From Bifidobacterium moraviense (lineage in GTDB: Bacteria > Actinomycetota > Actinomycetes > Actinomycetales > Bifidobacteriaceae), in NCBI RefSeq assembly GCF_012932365.1, contig NZ_JAAIIH010000001.1:620001-684000 (forward strand): a stretch of 64,000 nt of DNA, in the 5' to 3' direction. Each line of letters starts with the position of its first letter. Positions within the stretch are counted from its first letter, which is position 1. The notes under the pieces are model-generated. The model did not search any database. It was not told the DNA's origin and saw nothing but the letters and a program-made list of their open reading frames with translations. Both the position numbers and the translations under genes were made by a program. Below, piece by piece: positions 47,402 to 55,625 of the stretch.

Positions 47402-47977
47402 CTAGGCCTCGACGCCCGATGCGGATTCGGCGTTCTTCGCGGCGCCGGCGCCCAGCTCGCCCATGAGCCATGCGCGTTCGGCCTCGATCTCCGCGTCATG
47501 CACGGCGATGACGGCACGACGGTACTTGTCGGTGATCAGATCGTTGTCGATCGGCTCCATGCCGTCGCTGTACATGCGTCGCACGTCCGAGTCGAGCACG
47601 GCGAGGCGACGGCGCAGCACGGCGTCGCGGTCGGCCCTGTCCGGGATGACGGAGAGGAACGACATGACGATCGACCATTTGGTGATGTCGCTGACCATGT
47701 AGCCGTCCGCGCCCTTGAGCTCCTCGATGAGCTTCTCGCGTCCCGCCGGCTCGATGTGGAACTGGCGCAGGCGACGCCCGTTGACGACCTCGAAGGTCTC
47801 CCCGATGTAGCCCGCCTTGACGAACCTGCCGGTGACGGTGTGCAGCGTGCCGTCGCTGAAGGGGCGCGCGAAGCCGTTGAGGCGCTCCATCTTCTTGCGC
47901 AGGCGGTAGCCGCAGGTCGATCCCTCCGTCAGGAATCCCAGGGTCATGATCTCCACTACGTTCATACCCTTCACCAT
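47402..47977 (-). CDS. PadR family transcriptional regulator
   Basis: 191 residues. PadR winged helix at about 6-75 (VVEIMTLGFLTEGSTCGYRL, SDGTLHTVTGRFVKAGYIGE) and a C-terminal helical VirR-type dimer domain. Starts at 47977 or 47965 are both possible; both have weak ribosome binding sites. Divergent from the F420-type reductase, with TGARATATCTCA palindromes in the gap, so it is the likely binder of those sites and a redox or phenolic stress sensor. Confidence 0.9.
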   Translation of the reverse strand: MVKGMNVVEIMTLGFLTEGSTCGYRLRKKMERLNGFARPFSDGTLHTVTGRFVKAGYIGETFEVVNGRRLRQFHIEPAGREKLIEELKGADGYMVSDITKWSIVMSFLSVIPDRADRDAVLRRRLAVLDSDVRRMYSDGMEPIDNDLITDKYRRAVIAVHDAEIEAERAWLMGELGAGAAKNAESASGVEA

Positions 47978-48088
47978 ACCTCATTTCGACATATTTCTTC
48001 GCGTGGTTTCCCGTCGGCGCAACGCGCACGGCGCAGGATTCGCACACGTCCGCCTCGTCGTGACGCATGGGTTATCGATAATTCAATC

Positions 48089-48100
48089 TGAAATATCTCA
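48089..48100 (-). promoter_or_regulatory. PadR-type operator, site B
   Basis: TGAAATATCTCA, one base from the perfect palindrome. On the minus strand it overlaps a -35-like TTGAGA about 120 bp upstream of padR, which suggests autorepression. Confidence 0.6.
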
Positions 48101-48196
48101 AGACGACACGCCGATCGCAAAACGACGTGACCGGTCGACAAAACCGCGCCGTTCCGCCGATGCCGCGACATTGCCGCATGCGCAATCACTCGGATC

Positions 48197-48239
48197 TGAG
48201 ATATCTCGAGTTGAAATATCTCAGCAGAAGTCATATCGT
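48197..48239 (+). promoter_or_regulatory. PadR-type operators C1 and C2 with promoter
   Basis: TGAGATATCTCG (48197-48208) and TGAAATATCTCA (48212-48223) lie 15 bp apart. C2 overlaps the -35 TTGAAA (48211-48216), which is 17 bp from the -10 TATCGT (48234-48239). It drives the F420-type reductase. The remainder of the 318-bp gap shows nothing else. Confidence 0.65.
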
Positions 48240-48295
48240 GGTCATCAACGCGGAAACGCAACCACACCGCAGCAACCACACCGAAAGGAACCATC

Positions 48296-48910
48296 ATGAG
48301 CAACGTCACCGTCATCGGAGCCGGCAACATCGGATCGGCCGTCGCCGCCATCGCCGTCAAGGCCGGAGCGAACGTGCAGGTCATCGACCGCGACGCGCAG
48401 AAGGCCGCCGCCGTGTCCGGCGCGACCGCCGCCGCCTGGGGCGAGCCGGTCACCGGCGACATCGTCGTGACCGCCCTCCCCTACCCGGCGTACGCCGACG
48501 TGCTCGCCGCCTACGGCGACCAGCTCGCCGGCAAGGTCCTGGTCGACCCGTCCAACCCGATCGACTTCACCACGTTCGATCTCGCGCTGCCGCAGGGCAC
48601 GGCGTCCGCCGCCGAGGAGCTGGCCGCCAAGCTGCCGAACACCACGGTGGTCAAGGCGTTCAACACCACCTTCGCCGCCACGCTGGCCTCCGGCGTGAAC
48701 GACGGCGCGCCGACCGTGGTGCAGGTGGCCGCCGACGACGATGCCGCCAAGAAGGCCGTGCGCGACCTCGTGGAGCAGGGCGGCCTGAAGACCGTGGACG
48801 CCGGTCCGCTCAAGCGTGCGCAGTACCTCGAGGGCATGGGCGCGCTGCAGATCATCCTCGGCGTGACCGAGCAGACCCCGTGGACCGCCGGCTACAAGGT
48901 CGTGCGCTAG
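48296..48910 (+). CDS. F420-dependent NADP reductase-type oxidoreductase
   Basis: 204 residues. Rossmann start VTVIGAGNIGSAVAAIAVKAG, then DPSNPIDF and VVKAFNTTFAATLASG, as in the NADPH:F420 oxidoreductase family (F420_oxidored). No F420-synthesis genes are in this window, and bifidobacteria are not known to me to make F420, so the cofactor partner is uncertain. AAAGGAA precedes the ATG. Controlled by the TGARATATCTCA sites. Confidence 0.87.
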   Translation: MSNVTVIGAGNIGSAVAAIAVKAGANVQVIDRDAQKAAAVSGATAAAWGEPVTGDIVVTALPYPAYADVLAAYGDQLAGKVLVDPSNPIDFTTFDLALPQGTASAAEELAAKLPNTTVVKAFNTTFAATLASGVNDGAPTVVQVAADDDAAKKAVRDLVEQGGLKTVDAGPLKRAQYLEGMGALQIILGVTEQTPWTAGYKVVR

Positions 48911-48944
48911 ATCGCACGCCGTACGGCGGACCCCATGCGCAGAC

Positions 48945-48989
48945 GAAGGCCCGTGCGCCTCGCATTCCCCGCGAGACGCACGGGCCTTC
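48945..48989. terminator. Strong hairpin between convergent genes
   Basis: GAAGGCCCGTGCGCCTCGC (48945-48963) pairs with 48971-48989 with one mismatch and a 7-nt loop. It can end both the reductase and the MATE transcripts. Confidence 0.75.
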
Positions 48990-49045
48990 CCGTCGATGAA
49001 CGGGCAGAGGAACAGAACAGACGGAGGGAGGGACAGGCGGAAACG

Positions 49046-50410
49046 TCAGCGCAGTCCCTCGAGCAGCCTGCGCTGGAACGGCACGGTGACGAGGAACGAC
49101 AGGACGTCGCTGACCGACTGCGCCGCCTCCACGCCGAGCACGCCGATGACATGCGGCAGCACCAGGACGGTCGGGGCCAGGAACAGCCCCATGCGGCATA
49201 CGGCAAGGAACGAGGCGACGCCGGTCTTGCCCATGGTCTGGCTCATCATGTTGCCCATCATGTTCACGCCGTTGAGCACCATGGTGAAGCACTGGATGTG
49301 CAGCGCGGCGACGCCCACCTGCACCACGGCCGGATCCGACCGGAACACCTCCACCAGCTGCGGGGCCGTGCACCAGATCGCCACGCCGAGCGCCGCCAGC
49401 ACCGCCGTAGACAGCGTCACGCAGAACCAGTACGCCTCCCGGACGCGGCCGTTCAGCCCCGCGCCGTAGTTGTAGCCGCACACCGGCTGGAATCCCTGCC
49501 CCAGTCCGATGATCACGGAATTGGCGCCGAGCATGATGCGCATCACGATGGCCATGCCGGCGATGGCCGCGTCGCCGAACGGATTGGCGGCGATGTTCAC
49601 GCAGGTCACCGCTATGGACCCGGCCGCCTGACGCACCAGCGACGGCAGGCCGCCGCCGATGATCTCGCGCACCAGCAGCACGTCGGGGCGGCATTGCCGC
49701 AAGGAAAGCCGCAGCACGCCGAAGCGCGCGCTCATGGTCGTCAGGATCGCGAAGCTCAGCGTCTGGCAGATGCCGGTGGCGAGCCCCGCGCCGAAGATGC
49801 CCATGCGGAGCACGAAGATGAACAGCGGCGCCAGCGCGAAGTTGAGCAGCGCGCCGGAGACCAGTCCGATCATGCCGAACGCCGACTGCCCCTGATAGCG
49901 CAGCAGGCCGTTGAGCGCGAACGATCCGCACACGCACGGCGCGGCGACGAGGATCGGCGTCAGGTACTGCACGGCGTAGGGGGCGATGGTGTCCGTGGCG
50001 CCGAGTCCCGTCACCAGGACGCGCAGCGTGGCCAGTCCGCAACAGGCCACGACCAGACCGGACAGCACGGCGCCGACGAACCCGATGGCGAGCAGTCTGG
50101 ACGCCCGGTCGTTGTGCTGCTTGCCCAGCTCGCGGCTCATGGAGTTGCCGGCGCCGTTGCCGAAGAAGAAGCCCAGCGCCTGCAGCACGGTCATCACCGA
50201 GAACGCGATGCCGATGGCGCCGGACTGCGCCGTGCCGAGCTGGCCGATGAAGAACGTGTCCGTGAGGTTGTACGCGGTCGTCACCAGGTTCGAGACCACC
50301 GCCGGCAGGCAGAGCCTCAGGATCAGCGGTCTGACCGGACTGCCGGTCATCTGCCGGTATTTGGCGTCGGCGTCCGTCCGCCTGATCTGATGCGCATGAA
50401 CCTGAATCAC
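49046..50410 (-). CDS. MATE family efflux transporter
   Basis: 454 residues, about 12 helices. LILRLCLPAVVSNLVTTAYN and LTDTFFIGQLG open the first half; GLGQGFQPVCGYNYGAG is the conserved MATE segment of the second half. Cation-coupled export of drugs or metabolites. The GTG start at 50410 with AGGA about 11 bp upstream keeps the cytoplasmic N-terminus; ATG codons exist only at MTGSPVRP, about 20 residues later. Confidence 0.88.
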   Translation of the reverse strand: MIQVHAHQIRRTDADAKYRQMTGSPVRPLILRLCLPAVVSNLVTTAYNLTDTFFIGQLGTAQSGAIGIAFSVMTVLQALGFFFGNGAGNSMSRELGKQHNDRASRLLAIGFVGAVLSGLVVACCGLATLRVLVTGLGATDTIAPYAVQYLTPILVAAPCVCGSFALNGLLRYQGQSAFGMIGLVSGALLNFALAPLFIFVLRMGIFGAGLATGICQTLSFAILTTMSARFGVLRLSLRQCRPDVLLVREIIGGGLPSLVRQAAGSIAVTCVNIAANPFGDAAIAGMAIVMRIMLGANSVIIGLGQGFQPVCGYNYGAGLNGRVREAYWFCVTLSTAVLAALGVAIWCTAPQLVEVFRSDPAVVQVGVAALHIQCFTMVLNGVNMMGNMMSQTMGKTGVASFLAVCRMGLFLAPTVLVLPHVIGVLGVEAAQSVSDVLSFLVTVPFQRRLLEGLR

Positions 50411-50456
50411 GATTGGACATCCTACCCCGCCGGACGCCGACGGTACGCGGAGGACC

Positions 50457-50798
50457 TCAGGCCAGACGCGACTGCACCAGACGGTTGATCGAGACCCCCT
50501 GCTCGGCGGCCTCGATGGCCAGACGCCGATGCACCTCCGGGGGGACGCGCACCATGAAGTGTCCGGAATAGTGCCGGTCCTCGAACGGCTGGGGGATCTC
50601 CTGCCCCGCATCCGCCAGCGCGCCGAGATGCCGGCGCACCAGCACATGCAGCCCCATCAGCGCGTCGACCGAGGACTGCGCCGTGAACCGCAGGTCCGGC
50701 AGCTCGGCCACCGTGCACACGAACCCGCCCTCGGCATCGGACCAATGCACGCGGTACATGTATCTGTCCTCCGTGGCGCGTCCTTCGCCGTCGACCAT
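50457..50798 (-). CDS. HicB-like antitoxin-family protein, orphan
   Basis: 113 residues. The N-terminal partial RNase H-like HicB fold (MYRVHWSDAEGGFVCTVAEL, TAQSSVDALMGLHVLV) is followed by a ribbon-helix-helix (FMVRVPPEVHRRLAIEAAEQ, GVSINRLVQSRLA) that should bind DNA. AGGAGG lies 6 bp before ATG 50798. No HicA-like toxin gene is adjacent. A 20-bp palindrome lies in the promoter it shares with a divergent Cys-containing protein. Confidence 0.85.
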   Translation of the reverse strand: MVDGEGRATEDRYMYRVHWSDAEGGFVCTVAELPDLRFTAQSSVDALMGLHVLVRRHLGALADAGQEIPQPFEDRHYSGHFMVRVPPEVHRRLAIEAAEQGVSINRLVQSRLA

Positions 50799-50893
50799 GC
50801 CAGCCTCCTTCGATTCGACGTCCGACGATCATTCTACGCGACACGCCGACCCTCACTGTTCGAACACTTGTACGAACATTGTGCTATATCTTA

Positions 50894-50913
50894 TGGTATC
50901 ACTAGTGACACCA
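50894..50913. promoter_or_regulatory. Palindromic operator between hicB-like and its divergent neighbour
   Basis: TGGTATCACTAGTGACACCA is palindromic except for one pair and sits in an AT-rich patch. On the minus strand it overlaps a TGTCAC -35-like box 16 bp from TATAGC, so it could autoregulate the hicB-like gene. A second ATACCA half-site follows. Confidence 0.6.
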
Positions 50914-50972
50914 CATACCACTCCTTCACCATCCACGACACATCCACCATCACCACCACGGAAAGGCCCATC

Positions 50973-51368
50973 ATGTTCCCCTTCATGCCCCATTGCGCTT
51001 CCGCGCCGTCCCCCGCCGTCACGCTGAACATCAATCTCCCCTCGCCGCACGCCGGTTGTCCATGCGACGTTTCCCCGATGCTCGCCGCACCCTTCCCGTT
51101 CGACGACTTCGGCCTCGATTGCGGCTTCGGCTGCTGCGATGACTACGACGGGCTCCCTCTGCCCGAAGGGTACGCGGACCTGCCGCGCACGGACGCCGTG
51201 CCGGATCCGCATCCGACCGGCGTGACGCCCGTTCGGCCGGCTGCGTTCCCGAGGCCCGTCCCCGCGGCGCAGGCGATGCCGCCGATCCCCGAGCCGGCGG
51301 GCGAACGCCACGGGCGGTGCGTTCCGCTCGGGGTATGCCCCACCTGCGGCGGCATGACGGAGCGGTGA
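50973..51368 (+). CDS. Small Cys/Pro-rich protein, unknown
   Basis: 131 residues, not recognised. It has a CPC pair, FGLDCGFGCCDDYDG in the middle, a Pro/Ala-rich linker and a C-terminal VCPTCGGMTER that looks like half a zinc ribbon. No signal peptide or membrane helix. AAAGG precedes ATG 50973. The coding call rests on codon use, the ribosome binding site and the AT-rich upstream region with the operator. Confidence 0.55.
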   Translation: MFPFMPHCASAPSPAVTLNINLPSPHAGCPCDVSPMLAAPFPFDDFGLDCGFGCCDDYDGLPLPEGYADLPRTDAVPDPHPTGVTPVRPAAFPRPVPAAQAMPPIPEPAGERHGRCVPLGVCPTCGGMTER

Positions 51369-51434
51369 GACGCCGCGACCGCGTGCGGCCCGGCACGCAA
51401 CGCATGCCGGGCCGCGCGGAATCCGGAAGTCCCG

Positions 51435-52475
51435 TCAGAACCTGATGATCGATTTGATGACGCGCCGCTGATCCATGTCCTCGTACGCATCCTGAATATG
51501 GTCGAGATCATATTCGGCGGTGAACACCCGGCCGGGGTCGATCTCATGGTTCAGCACCGCGTCCAGCAGACCGCCCAGATCGTAGTGACGGACGGGGGCG
51601 GGACCGCCCTTGATGCCCAGGTTGCGGTAGAACGATCCCTCGGCGCTGATCGTCACGTCGTGGGGCAGTCCCACGCGGCCGATCACCGCGCCGGCGCGGG
51701 CAAGGCCCACGGCGGTGTCGAACGACTGCTTCGATCCGACGCATTCCAGCACCGCGTCCGCGCCGTAGCCGCCGGTCATGGCGAGCACCTTGTCGACGGC
51801 CTCCTGATCGCGTTCGGCCACCACGTCCGTGGCGCCAAACTCGCGGGCGAGGGCGGCGCGATCCTCGTGGCGGCTCATGGCGATGATACGCGTGGCGCCC
51901 AGCATCTTCGCCGCGATCACGCCGCACAGGCCCACGGCGCCGTCGCCCATCACCACGGCGGTGTCGCCGGCCTTGACCTCGGCGGACACGGCCGCGTGGT
52001 AGCCGGTCGACATCACGTCGGAGATGGTGAGCAGCGAGGCGAGCGTGGCGTCGTCGTAGTCCTCCGGGGAACCGGGGACCTTGACCAGCGTGCCGTCGGC
52101 CTCCGGGACGCGCACGTATTCGGCCTGGTTGGCCCCGAAGTACCCGCCATGCGGGCAACAGGACTCGACCCCGGCCTTGCACACCGGGCAGGTGCCGCAG
52201 CTGTACGGGAACGGCACCACCACGAAGTCGCCCACGTGGAACGACTCGACGGCCGAACCGACCTCCTCGATCACGCCGATCGCCTCATGACCGATCTGGC
52301 TGTGCTCCGCATGCCCGCTCAGTCCGCGGAAGTACCACAGGTCGGATCCGCATACGCAGGTGCGCACCACGCGGATCATGGCGTCGGTCGGCTCCTCGAC
52401 GCGCGCCTTCGGCACCTCTTCGACGGTCATCTCCCCCGGCTTCACGAAGATCGCGGCCTTCATCGTTTCGCTCAT
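51435..52475 (-). CDS. Zinc-dependent alcohol dehydrogenase
   Basis: 346 residues, medium-chain dehydrogenase. Catalytic zinc site CVCGSDLWYFRG and IGHEAIGVIEEVGS; structural zinc cysteines in CGTCPVCKAGVESCC; Rossmann segment VVMGDGAVGLCGVIAAKMLG. It reduces or oxidises alcohols/aldehydes with NAD(P). ATG 52475 has AAGGAG 6 bp upstream. A MerR-type promoter lies 40 bp upstream, as for AdhR/NmlR-controlled enzymes, so aldehyde detoxification is likely. Confidence 0.92.
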   Translation of the reverse strand: MSETMKAAIFVKPGEMTVEEVPKARVEEPTDAMIRVVRTCVCGSDLWYFRGLSGHAEHSQIGHEAIGVIEEVGSAVESFHVGDFVVVPFPYSCGTCPVCKAGVESCCPHGGYFGANQAEYVRVPEADGTLVKVPGSPEDYDDATLASLLTISDVMSTGYHAAVSAEVKAGDTAVVMGDGAVGLCGVIAAKMLGATRIIAMSRHEDRAALAREFGATDVVAERDQEAVDKVLAMTGGYGADAVLECVGSKQSFDTAVGLARAGAVIGRVGLPHDVTISAEGSFYRNLGIKGGPAPVRHYDLGGLLDAVLNHEIDPGRVFTAEYDLDHIQDAYEDMDQRRVIKSIIRF

Positions 52476-52514
52476 GTCATGCTCCTTTGTCGTCATGGGG
52501 TTCCGATGCATCCC

Positions 52515-52544
52515 ACGCTAGAAACTTCGAGCGCTCGAAGTCAA
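52515..52544 (-). promoter_or_regulatory. MerR-type promoter/operator, site C
   Basis: On the minus strand TTGACT (52539-52544), 18 bp holding the perfect ACTTCGAGCGCTCGAAGT dyad, then TAGCGT (52515-52520). The TGA in the -35 is also the stop codon of the upstream gene, exactly as at site B. Confidence 0.8.
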
Positions 52545-53737
52545 CGCGCGAGCCGGTGCGCCGTGTCCGTGGAGGCCGGTTCGCCCGCCGATGCCGTTCC
52601 CGGCTTCAGCGCCGAGGAAAGCAGACCGCCGAGCACGGCGATCATGACGTCGCGTTCCTCGGCGTCGACGCCGCGCGCCGCCTGAATCATGGCGGGCATC
52701 GCCTGCGTCCAATGCGCGGCGAGCTCGCCGAAGGTACGGTAGCCGGCGGACTCGAGAATGGCGAACAGGTTCTCGATGAACACGCGCCGGCGCTCGTCGT
52801 CATACCTGTTCATCCAGCCGTTGATGACTCCGGACGCGTACTGCGCGCTGGCGCTGAGCCCGTCGGCCCGCACGAACCGTCCATCGGCGACCTGCCAGTT
52901 GAGCGCGAAGTGCTGCATCACGCCCATGCCGGCGCTGCCAATCACGTCGAGCCCGGGACGATCTGCCGGGGTGTCGTCGGCGCCGGCGCCGGCATCGGAT
53001 GCGCAGGAGACAGCCTTCCCGGCTCCGCTCCCCTCGAACAGCATGCCGATGATCGATCCCTCGGGCACGGTCTTGTGTACGCGGTCGGCGATGCGGCGGA
53101 AGCCGGCGGAGGCGAGATACGCGTCGTCGAAGCCCGGACCGTCGAACGAATGCACGGCGACAATGCGGTCCTGCACGTCGGCGGGCGCCTCGGCCGCGGC
53201 GTAGACGGCGAGGTTGCCGCCCTTGGAATGCCCCACGACGATCATGAGTCCACGCCACCAGGAGGCGACCTCATGCAGATACCGGGCGGCGGAGCGTTGC
53301 GCGGCGACGGGCCGACGGAAGGCCATCATGAAGTCCTCCTTCCAGCCGACGATCGTGCTGTCCGTGCCGCGGAACGCCACGACCAGCACGCCGTTGCCCA
53401 GATCGAACACGCCAGCGGAGAACTGCAGGGCGTCACCCTCATCGGTGACGTCCGCATACCCGCCCGCGCGGACGCCGCGCCAGCGCGGGCTCTCGGCCAT
53501 GGCACGGATCAGCTCCACGTTCATCGCCGGCGACCATATCGAACCGCACATGTCGTCATAGTCCTCGGCGCGCAGCAGCGCGGCGAGCGGAACCGTCGCG
53601 CGCGACGGATGCCTCGGCACGCACTCCGGCATATGCACGTAGGCGAGCTGGGCGAGGGCGAGGGCGTCGACCTCGTTGAACGGAAAGGCATCGAAGTCCG
53701 CGAAGCGCGTGCGGATGTCGTCGGTGATGTTGCCCAT
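52541..53737 (-). CDS. DUF2974 family alpha/beta hydrolase
   Basis: 398 residues. GVLVVAFRGTDSTIVGWKED near residue 120 and the nucleophile motif VVGHSKGGNLAVYAA place it in the lipase-like DUF2974 family (catalytic Ser in GHSKGG; FDGPGFDD follows). No signal peptide; substrate unknown. ATG 53737 is chosen by family fit, with GAGG just upstream. The frame remains open further, into REP array 4. Confidence 0.85.
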   Translation of the reverse strand: MGNITDDIRTRFADFDAFPFNEVDALALAQLAYVHMPECVPRHPSRATVPLAALLRAEDYDDMCGSIWSPAMNVELIRAMAESPRWRGVRAGGYADVTDEGDALQFSAGVFDLGNGVLVVAFRGTDSTIVGWKEDFMMAFRRPVAAQRSAARYLHEVASWWRGLMIVVGHSKGGNLAVYAAAEAPADVQDRIVAVHSFDGPGFDDAYLASAGFRRIADRVHKTVPEGSIIGMLFEGSGAGKAVSCASDAGAGADDTPADRPGLDVIGSAGMGVMQHFALNWQVADGRFVRADGLSASAQYASGVINGWMNRYDDERRRVFIENLFAILESAGYRTFGELAAHWTQAMPAMIQAARGVDAEERDVMIAVLGGLLSSALKPGTASAGEPASTDTAHRLAR

Positions 53738-53773
53738 GCCCTCATGGTAGCCCGCATGCGGCGGCGGGATGGC

Positions 53774-54030
53774 GTCATCCTGAGCGGAGTCCCCTCCCAT
53801 CATCCCGAGCGGAGTCCCCTCCCATCATCCCGAGCACCGCCCCTCCGTCACGCCGCCCCTCCGCCATCCCGAGCACCGCCCCTCCCGTCATCCTGAGCGG
53901 AGCGTAGCGGAGTCGAAGGATCCTTGGACACTTCACGGGATGTCAAAGATCCTTCGACTCCGGCGTTCCGCCTTCGCTCAGGATGACGGGAGGGGACCCC
54001 GCTCAGGATGACAGAGAGGTGCTTCGCTCG
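53774..54030. repeat. REP-like array 4
   Basis: Several CATCC(T/C)GAGCGGAGTC half units, then one palindrome of about 104 bp (53886-53989) with GGAGTCGAAGGATCC and its inverse, then degraded half copies. Same family as arrays 1-3. The gap 53738-54250 otherwise holds only the tuf terminator region. Confidence 0.85.
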
Positions 54031-54168
54031 GGATGGCGAAAAAGGAACCCGCTCAGGACGACGGAAAGCATGAGCTCAGGACGACGGGCGGAAACTCCCC
54101 CGGCGACGAGAAAGAGAGTCTTCCAGACAAACGGGAGGGCGCGAGTATGCGAACATCCCTCCGAATAC

Positions 54169-54208
54169 GCGAACATCCCTCCGGACCGAAGTCCGAAGGG
54201 ATGTTCGC
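54169..54208 (-). terminator. tuf terminator hairpin
   Basis: GCGAACATCCCTCCGGAC (54169-54186), loop CGAA, and its complement (54191-54208) with one mismatch. A second copy of GCGAACATCCCTCCG at 54149 could form an alternative stem. It follows tuf by about 40 bp. Confidence 0.7.
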
Positions 54209-54250
54209 TATGTCGCTAGTTCAAGCGCACTAGATCTTGCTTGACCGAAA

Positions 54251-55450
54251 TCAGGCGAGAATCTTGGTGACTCGACCGGAGCCGACGGTGTGGCCACCCT
54301 CACGCACGGCGAAGGTCAGGCCCTCCTCCATAGCGATCGGCTGGATCAGCTCGACGGTGAAGGTGGCGTGATCGCCAGGCTGCACCATCTCGACGCCTTC
54401 CGGCAGCTCGATGACGCCGGTGACGTCGGTCGTGCGGAAGTAGAACTGCGGACGGTAGTTGGAGAAGAACGGCGAGTGACGGCCACCCTCGTCCTTGGTC
54501 AGGACGTAGACCTCACCCTCGAACTTGGTGTGCGGGGTGACGGAGCCCGGCTTGGCCAGAACCTGGCCACGCTCGACGTCCGTACGGTTGATGCCGCGGA
54601 GCAGCAGACCGGTGTTGTCGCCAGCCTCGCAGGCGTCCATCGTCTTGTGGAAGGTCTCGATGGAGGTCACGGTGGTGGACTGGGTCGGACGGATGCCGAC
54701 GATCTCGACCGGGGAGTTGACGGCCAGCTGGCCACGCTCCACACGACCGGTCACCACGGTGCCACGGCCGGAGATGGTGAAGACGTCCTCGATCGGCATC
54801 AGGAACGGCTTGTCGAGGTCGTGGACCGGGGTCGGGATGTACTCGTCGACGGCGTCCATGAGCTTCTTGATCTGCTCGACCCACTTCTCGTGATCCGGAG
54901 CGTCGTCGTGCAGAGCGCCGTAGGCGGACACGCGGATGATCGGGCAGTCACGGTCGAAGCCGTTCTCGTCGAGGAGGTCGCGGACCTCTTCCTCGACGAG
55001 CTCGATGAGCTCGTCGTCGTCGACCATGTCGCACTTGTTCAGGGCGACGAGGATCTTCGGGACGCCCACCTGACGGGCGAGCAGCACGTGCTCGCGGGTC
55101 TGAGCCATCGGGCCGTCGGTCGCGGCGACCACGAGGATGGCGCCATCCATCTGAGCGGCGCCGGTGATCATGTTCTTCACGAAGTCGGCGTGGCCCGGGC
55201 AGTCCACGTGAGCGTAGTGACGCTTCGCGGTCTGGTACTCGATGTGGGCGATGTTGATGGTGATACCGCGGGCGGCCTCTTCCGGAGCGGAGTCGATCTG
55301 GTTGAAGTCGTACTCCGGGTTCACATCCGGGAACTCCTCGTGCAGAACCTTGGAGATGGCGGCGGTCAGGGTCGTCTTGCCGTGATCGACGTGGCCGATG
55401 GTACCGATGTTAACGTGCGGCTTAGTACGCTCGTACTTTTCCTTTGCCAT
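54251..55450 (-). CDS. tuf: Elongation factor Tu
   Basis: 399 residues. GTPase that brings aminoacyl-tRNA to the ribosome. G1 GHVDHGKTT, the G2 region [13 protein letters not shown]3 DCPGHADF and G4 NKCDM are intact, and domains 2 and 3 are complete. Lies 175 bp after fusA in the str operon; a hairpin in that gap may adjust the level. ATG follows AGGAGG. Confidence 0.99.
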   Translation of the reverse strand: MAKEKYERTKPHVNIGTIGHVDHGKTTLTAAISKVLHEEFPDVNPEYDFNQIDSAPEEAARGITINIAHIEYQTAKRHYAHVDCPGHADFVKNMITGAAQMDGAILVVAATDGPMAQTREHVLLARQVGVPKILVALNKCDMVDDDELIELVEEEVRDLLDENGFDRDCPIIRVSAYGALHDDAPDHEKWVEQIKKLMDAVDEYIPTPVHDLDKPFLMPIEDVFTISGRGTVVTGRVERGQLAVNSPVEIVGIRPTQSTTVTSIETFHKTMDACEAGDNTGLLLRGINRTDVERGQVLAKPGSVTPHTKFEGEVYVLTKDEGGRHSPFFSNYRPQFYFRTTDVTGVIELPEGVEMVQPGDHATFTVELIQPIAMEEGLTFAVREGGHTVGSGRVTKILA

Positions 55451-55560
55451 GTGTGTTGGTCCTCCTGGACTCTTGTAGTTCGTTGCGACGCCTAGCAGTG
55501 CGCCGAACTTTCGCTACCTATTTACTGGGTTTCTGGGTTTGTGCCTCTGCGAGCCCTGAA

Positions 55561-55596
55561 CCCAGTCAACGCTACACGAGTTTAGCGCTGACTGGG
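55561..55596 (-). terminator. Hairpin between fusA and tuf
   Basis: CCCAGTCA-AC-GCTA (55561-55574) pairs with TAGC-GC-TGACTGGG (55583-55596), interrupted by a 2-nt internal loop. It may be an attenuator, a processing site or part of a separate tuf promoter region. Confidence 0.5.
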
Positions 55597-55625
55597 GACA
55601 GATGCCACTTCGACACGGGCGCGTG

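Noticed and set aside
48852-50420. A 522-codon frame in another phase of the MATE gene
   Set aside because: It has a better-looking ATG than the MATE gene, but the protein is Arg-rich nonsense while the MATE frame matches its family throughout.
50799-50972. A hicA toxin gene beside the hicB-like gene
   Set aside because: No frame of about 60 residues with the HicA fold was found on either strand of the gap or the flanks.
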